NCBI RefSeq assembly: GCF_900177795.1
Contig: NZ_FXWJ01000001.1
Coordinates: 186,001-250,000, forward strand
Source: Plantibacter elymi (nom. nud.)
Lineage (GTDB): Bacteria > Actinomycetota > Actinomycetes > Actinomycetales > Microbacteriaceae
Reading direction: 5' to 3'
DNA: 64,000 nucleotides
Positions within the stretch are counted from its first letter, which is position 1. Each line of letters opens with the position of its first letter. Of this stretch, positions 37,586-47,182 are shown in pieces. The notes under the pieces are model-generated. The model was not told where the DNA came from. It saw nothing but the letters and a program-made list of their open reading frames with translations, and made no database searches. The translations under genes were made by a program, and so were the position numbers.

Positions 37586-39334
37586 CTACGAGGTCGCCTT
37601 GACGACCGTGATGGGCGTGGGCGCAGGGGAACCAGACGAGGTGCCGGTGCTGCACCGGACGGCGTACGTCGCCGACAGCGAACCAGGGGTGTCCACCGTG
37701 ACCATGCCGAACGTCGTGTTCGCGTCGAACTCACCAGAGGAGTTGTTCTGGAACGTTCCTCCGGTGACGGAGACGGTGTAGCCCAGGAAGTCGGTGCCGC
37801 TCGGGCAGGCGTTCTGCACGGCGAGCCAGTCGATTCGAATGGTCGTGGATGCGGCGTCCTTTGGAATCTCGAGCTGTCCGCCGTCGTTGAGCGCGGACTG
37901 ATCGAACTTGGGCGCCTCCGTCGGCGCGTTGATCACGGCGATCTCGCCGTACACCGTGAGCGTGATTGCCGAGCCGGTCTTGACGTTGCCCGTGGGGTTC
38001 ACGTCGTAGACGGTGTCGACCTGCTCAGGCGTGGTGGCGGCGTTCCCGACGTTCTTCGAGACGCTGAAGTTGTACGGTGCAGCACTGAAGATCGTGTTGA
38101 GCTCGTCGAAGGACCGGCCCTGGAGGTCGCTCAGGTTGATCGGGAACACCGTCGGCGTCGGCGACGACGTCGGAGTCGGGGTCTTCGTCTTCGGGGGTGC
38201 AGACGACGTGGTCGCCGACGGCGTCTTGCCCCCGGCATCGCTGCCCTGGTTGGCGAAGACCGCGATCAACGAGCCGACCAGCACGATGACGAGCAGGGCG
38301 ACGAGACCGATGAGCGGCCACGTCCACTTGCTGCGTGGCTTCTTCTCGCCCTCGCCTTCGACGTCGTCCTCGAGCTGCTCCGCTTCGGCGGCGGAGAGCA
38401 ACTGCGTGGTCGCGTCGTCGGCTGCGGGCATCCGGCGGGTCTGGTCCATGACGGTGGTCGCGGCGTCGCCGGCACCGCCGAGGATCATCGGGACGGCTGC
38501 AGCCGCGGCGTTGAGGTCGCCTCGACGGAGCGCCTGGGCGGCGCGCGCGACGTGGGCGGACGATGCCGGACGGTCGACCGGGTTCTTCGCGATCATCGAC
38601 ATGACGAACCGGCGGACCGGCTCGGCGATCGTGACGGGAAGCTCCGGCGGCTGCTCGTTGATCTGCGCCATCGCGATGGCGACCTGCGACTCGCCCGTGA
38701 ACGGACGGCGCCCGGCGAGGCACTCGTACGCGACGATGCCGAGCGAGTAGATGTCCGTCGACGGCGAGGCGGGGTGACCGCTCGCCTGCTCGGGCGAGAG
38801 GTACTGCACGGTGCCCATGACCTGACCGGTCGCCGTGAGCGGCACCTGGTCGGCGATGCGGGCGATGCCGAAGTCGGTGATCTTGACGCGGCCGTCCGGC
38901 GTGATGAGCAGGTTGCCCGGCTTGATGTCGCGGTGGACCAGGCCGGCCGCGTGCGCGGCCTGCAGCGCCGAGGACGTCTGCGCGACGATGTCGAGCACCT
39001 TGTCGGTGGGGAGGACCCGCTCGCGCTCGAGCACGGTGGACAGGGCCTCACCGGGGACGAGTTCCATCACGAGGAAGGCGCTGCCGTCCTCCTCGCCGTA
39101 GTCGAAGACATTGGCGATGCCCTCGTGGTTCACGAGTGCGGCGTGCCGTGCCTCGGCACGGAACCGCTCGAGGAACCCGGGGTCCCCCATGTACTCGTCC
39201 TTGAGGATCTTGATGGCGATGGTCCGGCCGATGACCAGGTCAGTGGCCTGCCACACCTCGCCCATACCACCGATCGCAATACGAGATTGCAGTTCGTAGC
39301 GACCCCCGAAGGTCAGCCCGGCTGTCGGTCTCAT
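37586..39334 (-). CDS. pknA: Serine/threonine protein kinase (PknA-like)
   Basis: This 582-residue membrane kinase has glycine loop IAIGGMGEVWQA, catalytic K42 and HRDIKPGN starting at H132. A transmembrane helix (about 340-362) separates it from a Thr/Pro-rich stalk and an extracytoplasmic region. That region contains one PASTA-like segment and then a domain with two cysteines (NACPSGTD and VRCSTG) unlike mycobacterial PknA, which lacks a large external domain. Its ATG overlaps the pbpA stop by four bases. It probably phosphorylates division and wall enzymes together with PknB. Confidence 0.92.
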   Translation of the reverse strand: MRPTAGLTFGGRYELQSRIAIGGMGEVWQATDLVIGRTIAIKILKDEYMGDPGFLERFRAEARHAALVNHEGIANVFDYGEEDGSAFLVMELVPGEALSTVLERERVLPTDKVLDIVAQTSSALQAAHAAGLVHRDIKPGNLLITPDGRVKITDFGIARIADQVPLTATGQVMGTVQYLSPEQASGHPASPSTDIYSLGIVAYECLAGRRPFTGESQVAIAMAQINEQPPELPVTIAEPVRRFVMSMIAKNPVDRPASSAHVARAAQALRRGDLNAAAAAVPMILGGAGDAATTVMDQTRRMPAADDATTQLLSAAEAEQLEDDVEGEGEKKPRSKWTWPLIGLVALLVIVLVGSLIAVFANQGSDAGGKTPSATTSSAPPKTKTPTPTSSPTPTVFPINLSDLQGRSFDELNTIFSAAPYNFSVSKNVGNAATTPEQVDTVYDVNPTGNVKTGSAITLTVYGEIAVINAPTEAPKFDQSALNDGGQLEIPKDAASTTIRIDWLAVQNACPSGTDFLGYTVSVTGGTFQNNSSGEFDANTTFGMVTVDTPGSLSATYAVRCSTGTSSGSPAPTPITVVKATS

Positions 39335-40806
39335 TTATTCAGCACCGCCTCTAGTACTTTCTTCGCGATCGGCGCGGCCACGAGGTTGCCGTAACCGTCC
39401 TGACCGAGTCCACCGCCATCTTCAACAACGACCGCCACGGCGACCTTGGGGTCGTCCGCAGGCGCGAAACCGGTGAACCACAGCGTGTACGGATCGTCCG
39501 ATCCGTTCTGCGCCGTGCCTGTCTTTCCAGCCACATCGACCCCGTCTATTCTTGCATTAGTCGCAGCACCGCTCTGGACGCCCTGGACCATGATGTCGGT
39601 GATCTCCTGAGCCACCGAGCTCGAGATCGGCTGCGACAACTGCGCCGGTTCGAACTCCTTGAGGACGCTCAGATCCGGGTTCACGACCCGGTTCACCAGC
39701 TGCGGGTTGCAGACGATGCCGCCGTTCGCGATCCCTGCCGAGACCATCGCCATCTGGAGTGCCGAAGCGCGGACGGTGTACTGCCCGAAGGCCGCCATGG
39801 CCGTCTGGTCGTCGCTCAGCGCGTTCGGGAACGTGCTCGGCTGCATCGGCATCGGGTTGAGCCCGGTTCCGGTGATGTTCACGTCCATGTTGAAGCCGAA
39901 GTTCTGGGCCATGTCGCGGATCTTCTCGTAGCCGAGTTCGACGCCGAGTTCTGCGAGCGGGATGTTGCAGCTGAGCTCGACGGCTGTCGCGATGGAGACC
40001 GTCGCGCCGCCGCCGCAGCTCCCGCCCTCCGAGTTGCGGATGACGGTGCTCGTGCCGGGCAGGGTGTACGTGGACGGGTTCGGGAACTCCGACTCCGGCG
40101 TGTAGTCGCCGGAAGCGAACGCCGCAGCGGCCGTGACGAGCTTGAAGGTGGAACCGGGTGGATCGAGGTCGCCGTCCACGCCCTTGTTGAGAAGCGGCTG
40201 GCGGTCGTCGTCGTCGAGGGCGCGGTACGCGTCGAGCACGGCGGCGTTGTCGTGGCTGGCGAGGACGTTCGGGTCGTACCCGGGGCTCGACACCGAAGCG
40301 AGGATCTTGCCCGTCTTCGGTTCGATGGCGACGATCGCGCCCTCCTGGTCGCCGAGCGCGTCGAAGGCGGCCTGCTGCACGACGGGGTCGATGGTGACCT
40401 CGACCGCGGCACCCTTCGGGGCCTGCCCGGAGATGAGGCGGTTGATGGAGTCGAGGAACTGCGAGTTCGACGTGCCGCTCAGGAGGTCGTTCGTCGCGAG
40501 TTCGAGCCCGGAAGACCCTTGCGTGGGCGAGAAGTAGCCGGTGACGGGCGCATACAGCGGGCCGTTCGCGTAGACACGCTGGTACTTGTACTCGTCGTCA
40601 CTCGCGACGGACGAGGCGATGGCGGTTCCATCCGCGAGCAGGATGGGGCCCCGCTCCGTCCGGTAGCTGTCGTAGAGCGTCCGGGTGTTACGACCGTCGG
40701 CGTTCAGGGTGTCGGCCTGGAACATCTGGATGATCGTGGTCGACCCGAAGAGCGCCAGGAACATCGCCAGGACGACGATGCTCACCCGCTTGAGTTCGCG
40801 ATTCAT
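39331..40806 (-). CDS. pbpA: Class B penicillin-binding protein (PbpA)
   Basis: This 491-residue peptidoglycan transpeptidase has a membrane anchor at about 8-28. The catalytic serine is S219 in GSTFK, SCN is at 279-281 and AGKTGTAQ lies near 425. It pairs with the SEDS polymerase RodA encoded immediately upstream in the operon to make wall during growth. Overlaps of four bases with both neighbours show translational coupling. Length and motifs are complete. Confidence 0.95.
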   Translation of the reverse strand: MNRELKRVSIVVLAMFLALFGSTTIIQMFQADTLNADGRNTRTLYDSYRTERGPILLADGTAIASSVASDDEYKYQRVYANGPLYAPVTGYFSPTQGSSGLELATNDLLSGTSNSQFLDSINRLISGQAPKGAAVEVTIDPVVQQAAFDALGDQEGAIVAIEPKTGKILASVSSPGYDPNVLASHDNAAVLDAYRALDDDDRQPLLNKGVDGDLDPPGSTFKLVTAAAAFASGDYTPESEFPNPSTYTLPGTSTVIRNSEGGSCGGGATVSIATAVELSCNIPLAELGVELGYEKIRDMAQNFGFNMDVNITGTGLNPMPMQPSTFPNALSDDQTAMAAFGQYTVRASALQMAMVSAGIANGGIVCNPQLVNRVVNPDLSVLKEFEPAQLSQPISSSVAQEITDIMVQGVQSGAATNARIDGVDVAGKTGTAQNGSDDPYTLWFTGFAPADDPKVAVAVVVEDGGGLGQDGYGNLVAAPIAKKVLEAVLNK

Positions 40807-42200
40807 GAGACCACCGCCTTGGGTTGGGTCCGGACAGTGTCGGAGATGCGGAGCAGGACGGCGATGATGATCCAGTTCGCGACGAGCGACGACCCGCCGG
40901 CCGCCAGGAAGGGTGTGGTGAGTCCCGTGAGCGGGATGATGCGGGTCACGCCGCCGACGACGACGAAGACCTGCAGTGCGACCGTGAACGCCAGGCCGAT
41001 CGAGAGGAGCTTGCCGAAGTCGTCGGTACCGGCGTAGCCGACTCGGAAGCCTCGCGAGACGAGTAGCAGGTAGAGCGCGAAGATCGCGAAGAGGCCGGCG
41101 AGACCGAGCTCTTCACCGAGGCTGGCGATGATGTAGTCACTCTGCGGGACGGGGGTGATCTCGGGCATGCCCTGGCCGAGCCCGGTGCCGAGCAGTCCGC
41201 CGTGGGCGAGGCCGAAGATGCCCTGCACCAGCTGGTAACTGCCGCCGTCGCGGTCGAACACCTCCGGGTTGAAGGCGTCCCACCAGTTGTGGAAGCGACC
41301 GGCGACGTAGGAGAGGGTCTGACCGGCGATGAACGCACCCGCGAAGAACATCGTCAAGCCGATGATGATCCAGCTGGCGCGGCTCGTCGCGACGTACAAC
41401 ATGACGAGGAACATGCCGAAGTAGAGCAGACCGGTTCCGAGGTCGCGCTGGAACACGATCACGCCCATCGCCATCGCCCACACCACGAGGATCGGGCCGA
41501 GGTCGCGCAGCCGGGGGAACTGGACCCCGAGGAACTTCTTGCCCACCATCGACAGGCTGTCGCGTGTGCGCACGAGATAACCGGCGAAGAACACGGCCAG
41601 CGCGATCTTTGCGATCTCACCGGGCTGGAAGGTGACGGCGTCGCCGATGCCGATCCAGACCCGGGCGCCGTTGACCTCGCGACCGATGCCCGGCAGCAGG
41701 GGCAGCAGGAGCAGGACGAAGGCGAAGAGGCCGGCGATGTAGGTGTACTTGAACAGGACGCGGTGGTTGCGGATGATCAGGACCACGGCGATGGCGCCGG
41801 CGATCGCGATCGCACTCCAGACCATCTGTCGGACCGCGGCGCTCGCCCAACCGGAGTCGCCGAGGGCGATGTCGATCCGGTAGATCTCGGCGATGCCGAT
41901 GCCGCCGAGCACGGTGGCGATCGGTAGCAGGAAGGGGTCGGCCTCAGCCGCGGTGTAGCGCAGCACGATGTGGAAGGCGAGGACCAGGAGTGACAGGCCC
42001 GAGCCGAACGTGATCAGGGCGAAATCGAGGTGCCCGAGGGCGCCGAGCTGCACGAGCATGACCGCGACCGCGTTGATGGCGAACGCGAAGATGAGGAGCG
42101 CGAGCTCGAGGTTGCGGAGCTTCTTCGGCAGCCGGAGTCGGCGCATCGTCTTGATGACGCCGGTGTCGGCTTGGATGGGGGCTGCGACGTCACTGGTCAT
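40803..42200 (-). CDS. rodA: SEDS peptidoglycan glycosyltransferase RodA/FtsW
   Basis: This 465-residue polytopic protein polymerises lipid II. Many helices are visible, together with conserved SEDS segments GIGDAVTFQPGEIAKIAL, FQRDLGTGLLYFGMF and PVPQSDYIIASLGEELGL. It is coupled to its cognate transpeptidase pbpA and overlaps pstP by 11 bases. Given the neighbours, a role in elongation or septal growth with PbpA is expected. Confidence 0.95.
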   Translation of the reverse strand: MTSDVAAPIQADTGVIKTMRRLRLPKKLRNLELALLIFAFAINAVAVMLVQLGALGHLDFALITFGSGLSLLVLAFHIVLRYTAAEADPFLLPIATVLGGIGIAEIYRIDIALGDSGWASAAVRQMVWSAIAIAGAIAVVLIIRNHRVLFKYTYIAGLFAFVLLLLPLLPGIGREVNGARVWIGIGDAVTFQPGEIAKIALAVFFAGYLVRTRDSLSMVGKKFLGVQFPRLRDLGPILVVWAMAMGVIVFQRDLGTGLLYFGMFLVMLYVATSRASWIIIGLTMFFAGAFIAGQTLSYVAGRFHNWWDAFNPEVFDRDGGSYQLVQGIFGLAHGGLLGTGLGQGMPEITPVPQSDYIIASLGEELGLAGLFAIFALYLLLVSRGFRVGYAGTDDFGKLLSIGLAFTVALQVFVVVGGVTRIIPLTGLTTPFLAAGGSSLVANWIIIAVLLRISDTVRTQPKAVVS

Positions 42201-43434
42201 CGGTCACCCGCAGACGTTTCACGATGTCGAGGGCCTCGGTGAACGAGGATGCGCTGATGGTCTGGTCGACGGCCTGGCGGTCGAAGTCGGAGAGCGAGCC
42301 GAGCGGGATGCCGGTGTCCTCCTTGACGTTCGAGAGTTTGATGGGGCCGACGTCCTGCTGGATCCCCTGGTAGATGACCACCGTGTCGTCGTCGCCGCCC
42401 ACGAAGTACCTGGTCTGGGTCCACGCGTACCCGAGCACGACCCCGCCGACGATCGCGATGATGACCACGATGAGGCCGACGAGCCAGGTGATACGCCGAC
42501 GTCTCGCGCGACGCTCGTCCTCTTCGATGAGCTCGTCGAGGTAGTCCTCGGAGGCCGGCTCGAAGTGGGAGTTGCCGAGCGAGGTGACGCGGCCGGGGTG
42601 CAGCCAGCTGTTCGGGATGAGCGACGGCTTCTTCACCGACGGGGTGAGTGCGAAGGCCACGGGCTTCGAGGCCGAACCGACGACGACGGGCTCACCGTCA
42701 CTCACCGGCTCGTCGACGATGTCGACGACCACGACGGTGACGTTGTCCGGGGCACCGCGGTCGAGGCTCTGCCGGACGAGCTTCTCGGCAGTGCGCTGCG
42801 CTGACAGCTTCTCGGTGAGGGTCGCGGTGATGTGCGTCTCGTCGACCACGCCCGAGAGACCGTCCGAGCAGAGGATCCAGCGGTCACCCGGCTGCGTCCC
42901 GAGCGTCATCGTGTCGATCTCGGGGGAGGCGTCGACGTCGCCGAGGACGCGCATCAGCACCGACCGGCGGGGATGGACCATCGCCTCCTCGGCCGTGATC
43001 CGGCCGGAGTCCACGAGGCGCTGGACGAAGGTGTGGTCGACGGTGATCTGGCTGAGCTCGCCCTCACGGAAGAGGTAGATCCGGGAGTCGCCGATATGGG
43101 CGATCGCGACCTCGTTGCCGATGACCGCGAGCGCGGAGACCGTGGTGCCCATCCCCGTCAGCTCGCGGTGCTTCGAGACCGTGTCGCCCAGGATGGAGTT
43201 CGCCGCGAGGATCGCCGACTGGAGCGTCGCCTCTGCGGCCTCGGACGAAGGATACGGCTCGTCGGCTTCGATGATGCGGTTGAGTGCCATCGCCGAGGCG
43301 ACGTCACCACCCGCGTGGCCGCCCATACCGTCGGCGACGACGAACAGGTGGTGCCCGGAGTAGCCGGAATCCTGGTTGTTTGAGCGCACTTTACCCACGT
43401 GGGAGAGCGCTGCGCCGGCGCCGCTGGTCGTCAC
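42190..43434 (-). CDS. pstP: PP2C-family serine/threonine phosphatase (PstP)
   Basis: This 414-residue phosphatase reverses PknA/PknB phosphorylation. The metal-binding motif VADGMGGHAGGD is at residues 33-44 and the later aspartate motifs CSDGLSG and RGAPDNVTVVVV are intact. A transmembrane helix (about 315-337) and an extracytoplasmic C-terminus follow. The start is a GTG four bases after fhaB. It completes the kinase-phosphatase switch of the operon. Confidence 0.95.
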   Translation of the reverse strand: MTTSGAGAALSHVGKVRSNNQDSGYSGHHLFVVADGMGGHAGGDVASAMALNRIIEADEPYPSSEAAEATLQSAILAANSILGDTVSKHRELTGMGTTVSALAVIGNEVAIAHIGDSRIYLFREGELSQITVDHTFVQRLVDSGRITAEEAMVHPRRSVLMRVLGDVDASPEIDTMTLGTQPGDRWILCSDGLSGVVDETHITATLTEKLSAQRTAEKLVRQSLDRGAPDNVTVVVVDIVDEPVSDGEPVVVGSASKPVAFALTPSVKKPSLIPNSWLHPGRVTSLGNSHFEPASEDYLDELIEEDERRARRRRITWLVGLIVVIIAIVGGVVLGYAWTQTRYFVGGDDDTVVIYQGIQQDVGPIKLSNVKEDTGIPLGSLSDFDRQAVDQTISASSFTEALDIVKRLRVTDDQ

Positions 43435-43438
43435 CGGG

Positions 43439-43975
43439 TTACCGCCGCAACTCGAAACTGGTCTGGCCGACCTTGACGGGGGTGTCGAGTGGGATCTGCG
43501 TCGGGACGCTCACGCGCTTGCCGGCGAGGAAGGTGCCGTTGGTGGAATCGAGGTCCTGGACCATCCACTCGTCGTTCCAGAGCATGAGTCGCGCATGATG
43601 CGTGGACGTGTAGTCGTCGCGGATGATGAGGCCGGAGTCCGCTGAGCGGCCGATGGTGATCGGCTCGCGGCCGAGGGGGAGCTCGGTGCCCTGCTTGGGC
43701 CCCGACACGATGACGAGGCGCGAGGTGTTCTCGACCGTGGCGCGCGGAGGCGTGCCGCTCGATCCACCGGCGGCGGCCCGACTGGGGGCCGGGGCGGTCG
43801 CGGCGCGCATCGGCTGCGGCGGGGTGGCCGGAGCTCCGTTCGACGACTGCTGCTGCGGCTTCCGGACACGCGGTCCGAAGAGGTCGGTGCGGAGGGCGTA
43901 GACGATGCCGAAGACGAACGTCCAGAGCAGGAGCAGGAAGCCGATGCGGAGGACCAGCAGGGTCAGTTCGCTCAC
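43439..43975 (-). CDS. fhaB: FHA-domain protein FhaB (FipA-like)
   Basis: This 178-residue protein has an N-terminal hydrophobic helix (about 4-26), a Pro/Ala/Arg linker and a C-terminal forkhead-associated domain with the motifs GREPITIGRSADS, STHHARLM and DLDSTNGTFLAG that bind phosphothreonine. It starts with GTG overlapping the fhaA stop by four bases. In mycobacteria the equivalent protein links PknA/B signals to division and wall synthesis. Confidence 0.93.
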   Translation of the reverse strand: MSELTLLVLRIGFLLLLWTFVFGIVYALRTDLFGPRVRKPQQQSSNGAPATPPQPMRAATAPAPSRAAAGGSSGTPPRATVENTSRLVIVSGPKQGTELPLGREPITIGRSADSGLIIRDDYTSTHHARLMLWNDEWMVQDLDSTNGTFLAGKRVSVPTQIPLDTPVKVGQTSFELRR

Positions 43976-44718
43976 GCGCCGTCCCCCCACGAGTCGCCGA
44001 AGGACGACACATCGTGACGTCGGGTCGCATCGCTCATCTGGCGATCGGATCCGCCGGCCTTGGCGACCACCCGGAACACGATCCTGGTGCGGCCGATCTC
44101 GATGACGGAGTCGGGGGAGAGGGCCGCCTGGCGGAAGGACTGACCGTTGAGCTTCGAGCCGTTCGTCGAGCCGAGGTCGCGCGCCTGACCGGCGTTCCCG
44201 TCCCAGAGGATCTCGACGTGCTTCCGCGAGGTACCGGTGTCGGGGATCGTAATGTCGGCCTCGGTACCGCGGCCGATGACCGTGCGGGCCTGCGTGATCG
44301 GGTAGCGCTTGCCACCGATGTCGAGCACGGGCGCCCAGGTGACGGAGCCCTTGAGGTTGACGCTGTCGATCTGGACGAGGCCGTCGGGGAGGGAGCGGTC
44401 GCCGGAGAGCTTGATGGTCACGGCACCCGGGAAGGAGTACCCCTGGCTCTTGGCGTGCTTCTGGACGAGCGAGCCGAGTTCGTCGATGAGGGAGGGACCG
44501 ATGGTGTCCATGCGCTCGAAGTCGGTGGGCGACATGCGGACGGTGAACTTGTTCGGCACGAGGATGCGGTCGCGGGAGACGACGGCTGCCTTGGTGTCGA
44601 GCTCGCGTCGGAGCGCGCTCGTGATCTCGACCGGCTGGAGTCCGGACTTGAAGGTCTTCGCGAAGGCGCCGTTGACGGCGCGCTCGAGTCCCTTCTCGAA
44701 GTTGTCCAGAATGCCCAC
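43972..44718 (-). CDS. fhaA: DUF3662-FHA protein FhaA
   Basis: This 248-residue protein combines an N-terminal DUF3662 domain (about 1-115, starting GILDNFEKGLERAVNGAFAK) with a phosphothreonine-binding FHA domain (RTVIGRGTEADI, TSRKHVEI, DLGSTNGSKLNG). It is the first gene of the operon, starts with GTG and is known in relatives to bind phosphorylated MurJ and other wall proteins. Unlike mycobacterial FhaA, the linker between domains is short and a 25-residue tail follows FHA. Confidence 0.93.
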   Translation of the reverse strand: MGILDNFEKGLERAVNGAFAKTFKSGLQPVEITSALRRELDTKAAVVSRDRILVPNKFTVRMSPTDFERMDTIGPSLIDELGSLVQKHAKSQGYSFPGAVTIKLSGDRSLPDGLVQIDSVNLKGSVTWAPVLDIGGKRYPITQARTVIGRGTEADITIPDTGTSRKHVEILWDGNAGQARDLGSTNGSKLNGQSFRQAALSPDSVIEIGRTRIVFRVVAKAGGSDRQMSDATRRHDVSSFGDSWGDGA

Positions 44719-44956
44719 GGTCTCTCGATTCGTGTCGGTGTCCAGGCAATGTTAGACGGTTTGCCTGCACGCGAGGCCAATCGACGCGGGCGCCGACGCC
44801 AGGTGTTCACCCGCTCGGCAGCAGGAGATCGACATCGGCGCCGGACCGTCGGGGCCGTTTCCTCCTGCCCTGGTGCGGATCTCCGGTGTTCTGCCACCCG
44901 GGCTCCGCGTGCTATCCTCGATAAGTTGCCGCGAGAGCGGTGACGTCTGGTGTCTC

Positions 44957-45043
44957 GCGCGAGTGGCGGAATTGGCAGACGCGCTGGCTTCAGGTGCCAG
45001 TGCTCGAAAGGGCGTGCGGGTTCAAGTCCCGCCTCGCGCACCA
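44957..45043 (+). tRNA. tRNA-Leu (CAG)
   Basis: A class II tRNA with acceptor GCGCGAG/CTCGCGC, anticodon loop TTCAGGT (anticodon CAG at 44991-44993), a long variable arm and T-loop TTCAAGT; CCA is encoded at 45041-45043. It lies at the left edge of the putative genomic island and is a plausible integration target. Confidence 0.97.
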
Positions 45044-45090
45044 GGGTGGGTTCACGTAAGAACGCGAATCAGTTCATGAAATGCGAGTTC

Positions 45091-45135
45091 GGCGGTTGCC
45101 TCGGTGAAAATCGAGGCAACCGCCGCTTCTTTTTC
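45091..45135 (+). terminator. Terminator after tRNA-Leu
   Basis: A perfect 13-bp stem GGCGGTTGCCTCG (45091-45103) / CGAGGCAACCGCC (45112-45124) with an eight-base loop is followed by GCTTCTTTTTC. A strong intrinsic terminator. Confidence 0.9.
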
Positions 45136-45252
45136 GGGCCTCAGCGTGGTTCGCGATCGCGGATCCGCGCTCGCCGCGTTCTGTGTCCACGACGAATAGC
45201 CCCTTGAGGGGCTGTTCGGTCTTGATTTTCGATTGCGAGCGAGTCGTTCGGA

Positions 45253-45630
45253 CTAGGCGGGAGGTGCGAGCGCCCCGACTGTTGCCGGCCGAACATTAGC
45301 CAGGTTCGCGGCGGAGAACTTCTTCCTCGACTTCCGCCGCCGCTTGGCCTTCGGCCTGCACTCTTGCACGAGAGCTCTGACGAGCACGCGAATGTTGTAC
45401 GCGACTGCCATGAGGGCGGTGGCGATGCTCTGGTAGGCCTTGCCGCGGCCGGGTCGCTTCGCGGCGGACTTGAGGTCGGTGAACCGAGTGTGCTTGATGC
45501 CCTTGTTCACAGACTCGACCTGGTTGCGCTGACCGTAGGCCTTCTTCCACTCAGCGGTCCCCGCGAGTATCGCTGAAGATGACGGAACTACCACTTCTGA
45601 AGCCCACGGTTCCGGGCGACGCCGCCCCAC
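45253..45630 (-). pseudogene. Transposase C-terminal remnant
   Basis: The frame of up to 125 residues contains KKAYGQRNQVESVNKGIKHT and a tail rich in Lys/Arg, resembling the C-terminal end of DDE transposases (the conserved R-x-x-VE-x-x-N/K region). The upstream catalytic aspartates and DNA-binding part are missing, so it is a truncated remnant. No inverted repeats were recognised around it. It lies just beyond the tRNA-Leu terminator, marking a mobile-element scar. A short AGCCCC-TTGA-GGGGCT hairpin (45198-45213) lies downstream. Confidence 0.65.
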
Positions 45631-45667
45631 GGGAGGCTCGTCACCGGTTCACGAGGGCGCGCGACGG

Positions 45668-46744
45668 TCAGACGGGGGTGTTCGCGTACTCTTCCTGGCA
45701 CGTCGCGCACGTCGGCTTCGTCTCGTGATCTGCGGTGGGAACGAACCAGTGGCCGCACATGGCGCGGATCGCCTCGCCGTGGACGCTGGCGTACGCGATG
45801 TGATCACGATGTGAGTAGTGCGCGACAGTGCCGAGCCGGACCTCGCCGGGGCGCACATCGGCGGAGAGTTCTCCGGAGTCGGCGGCCGCACGTGCGGCGG
45901 ACATCGCATCCTCGGTGAGGACCGCCCAGTGAGATACGGCGTTGTCGTTCAGAGGGGAGGCCGTCCACGCCTCCGGTTGCGGGTCGATGGCGGACGTGAC
46001 GATGGTGGACGCCATCTTGCAGAGCGCGGGGTGCTCCCACCCCGCGGGGGCAAGCTCGACGATGAGCTCGCGCGCGGTGGCGCCCTGGGCGACAGTGTTC
46101 ACGACCGTCATCGACAGGGTCAGCAGCTCGGCGCTATCGGGTGACAGCACGGTGGTATTGAAAGTGTTCTCGGGGTTGATGACGGCCGCGTCCAGGAGCA
46201 CGAGAGCTGTGAGATGCAGCTGGAGCTTCCATGCATCCAGACGAGCGACCTTCCGCTCGATACGGCGTAGCGTGATGTCCTCATCGGCGGGAAGGAACGC
46301 GCCGGAGCCGGAGCGGCAGCGTCGGCCGAACTCTTCGTAGAAGTCTTCGGGGGACCCCTCACGGTGGTAGCCCGCTGCGCCGAGCCAGGCGGTCTCCTCT
46401 TCGCCCTCTGCGAGCACGACAGCCGCTCCTCGCCACCGTGATGAGTACGTCTGCTTGAACCAGGGGCGGTCGTTGACGGCGCTGATGGTCTCGCGCAGCA
46501 TCCCGGTGTCGTCGTCGCCGGAGTACTGGTCATCGAACGCGAGGATCAACGGGTGGCGCAGCTGCGACAGCGGCGGCAGCATCTTCAGGTGCGCACGCAC
46601 GACCGAGTCTGGGACGTCACCGCTGACGGCACGCTGGGCAAGCTCGCGCAGCTCCCTGACGTCAGCCAGGTCTGCCGGGCTGGTCCAGTCGTTGGCCAGA
46701 TCCTCGGAGGCGCAGCGCAGTGTTACCCGGCGACTTCTTCCCAT
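45668..46744 (-). CDS. Hypothetical protein with DUF3039-like zinc ribbon
   Basis: This 358-residue protein has no assigned function. Its C-terminus (about 305-355) resembles DUF3039: an HYSHRDHI segment followed by C330 in AMCGHWF and C346/C349 in TCATC, probably a zinc-binding knuckle. The large N-terminal part is alpha-helical with WFKQTYSSRWRGAAVVL. It is 45 bases downstream of the excisionase-like gene on the same strand and so probably co-transcribed with it. It belongs to the accessory island. Confidence 0.7.
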   Translation of the reverse strand: MGRSRRVTLRCASEDLANDWTSPADLADVRELRELAQRAVSGDVPDSVVRAHLKMLPPLSQLRHPLILAFDDQYSGDDDTGMLRETISAVNDRPWFKQTYSSRWRGAAVVLAEGEEETAWLGAAGYHREGSPEDFYEEFGRRCRSGSGAFLPADEDITLRRIERKVARLDAWKLQLHLTALVLLDAAVINPENTFNTTVLSPDSAELLTLSMTVVNTVAQGATARELIVELAPAGWEHPALCKMASTIVTSAIDPQPEAWTASPLNDNAVSHWAVLTEDAMSAARAAADSGELSADVRPGEVRLGTVAHYSHRDHIAYASVHGEAIRAMCGHWFVPTADHETKPTCATCQEEYANTPV

Positions 46745-46789
46745 GTCCCCAGCATACGAACAGCTGAAGACACCGGGCGAAGGTTCGGG

Positions 46790-47182
46790 TCAGTTGAACT
46801 CGTCGAGTGCGAGGTCGTCGAGCTCGTCCATGTGCGCAGCGGCTTCCGCGTGGCTCTTGCGCATCTCCAGCATGCGGGCACGGTAGGCCATGACATCAGG
46901 CGCGGCGATCCGACGGTCGCGAGAACCGACAACGTAGTAGGCCAGAGCCCCGGAGTCGAGGATCTTGTACAGGTGCGTGCGGCTCACGCCGAGCAGTTTC
47001 GCAGCCTCGGCCGGGGTTAGGTCTTCCTTCTCGGACACGACGAACGTGTCCTGGCCCCCGCGAAGCGCGAGGGAGAGGTTCTCAAGGGTGGTGCGGAGCG
47101 CGCCGTCAGGGAGCTGGTGGAACGCGTCCTCCAGGACGGTGATCTCGGTCGTGGGCACGCTGGAAGCGTCGAGCTTAGGCAT
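46790..47182 (-). CDS. Excisionase-type helix-turn-helix protein
   Basis: This 130-residue protein carries a MerR/excisionase-like DNA-binding segment DLTPAEAAKLLGVSRTHLYK (about residues 54-73) followed by the wing DRRIAAPDVMAYRARM. Such proteins act as excisionases of integrative elements or as antitoxins. It is divergent from the XRE-ImmA gene, with a 261-bp shared control region, and precedes the DUF3039-like gene. No integrase is found nearby. Confidence 0.75.
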   Translation of the reverse strand: MPKLDASSVPTTEITVLEDAFHQLPDGALRTTLENLSLALRGGQDTFVVSEKEDLTPAEAAKLLGVSRTHLYKILDSGALAYYVVGSRDRRIAAPDVMAYRARMLEMRKSHAEAAAHMDELDDLALDEFN

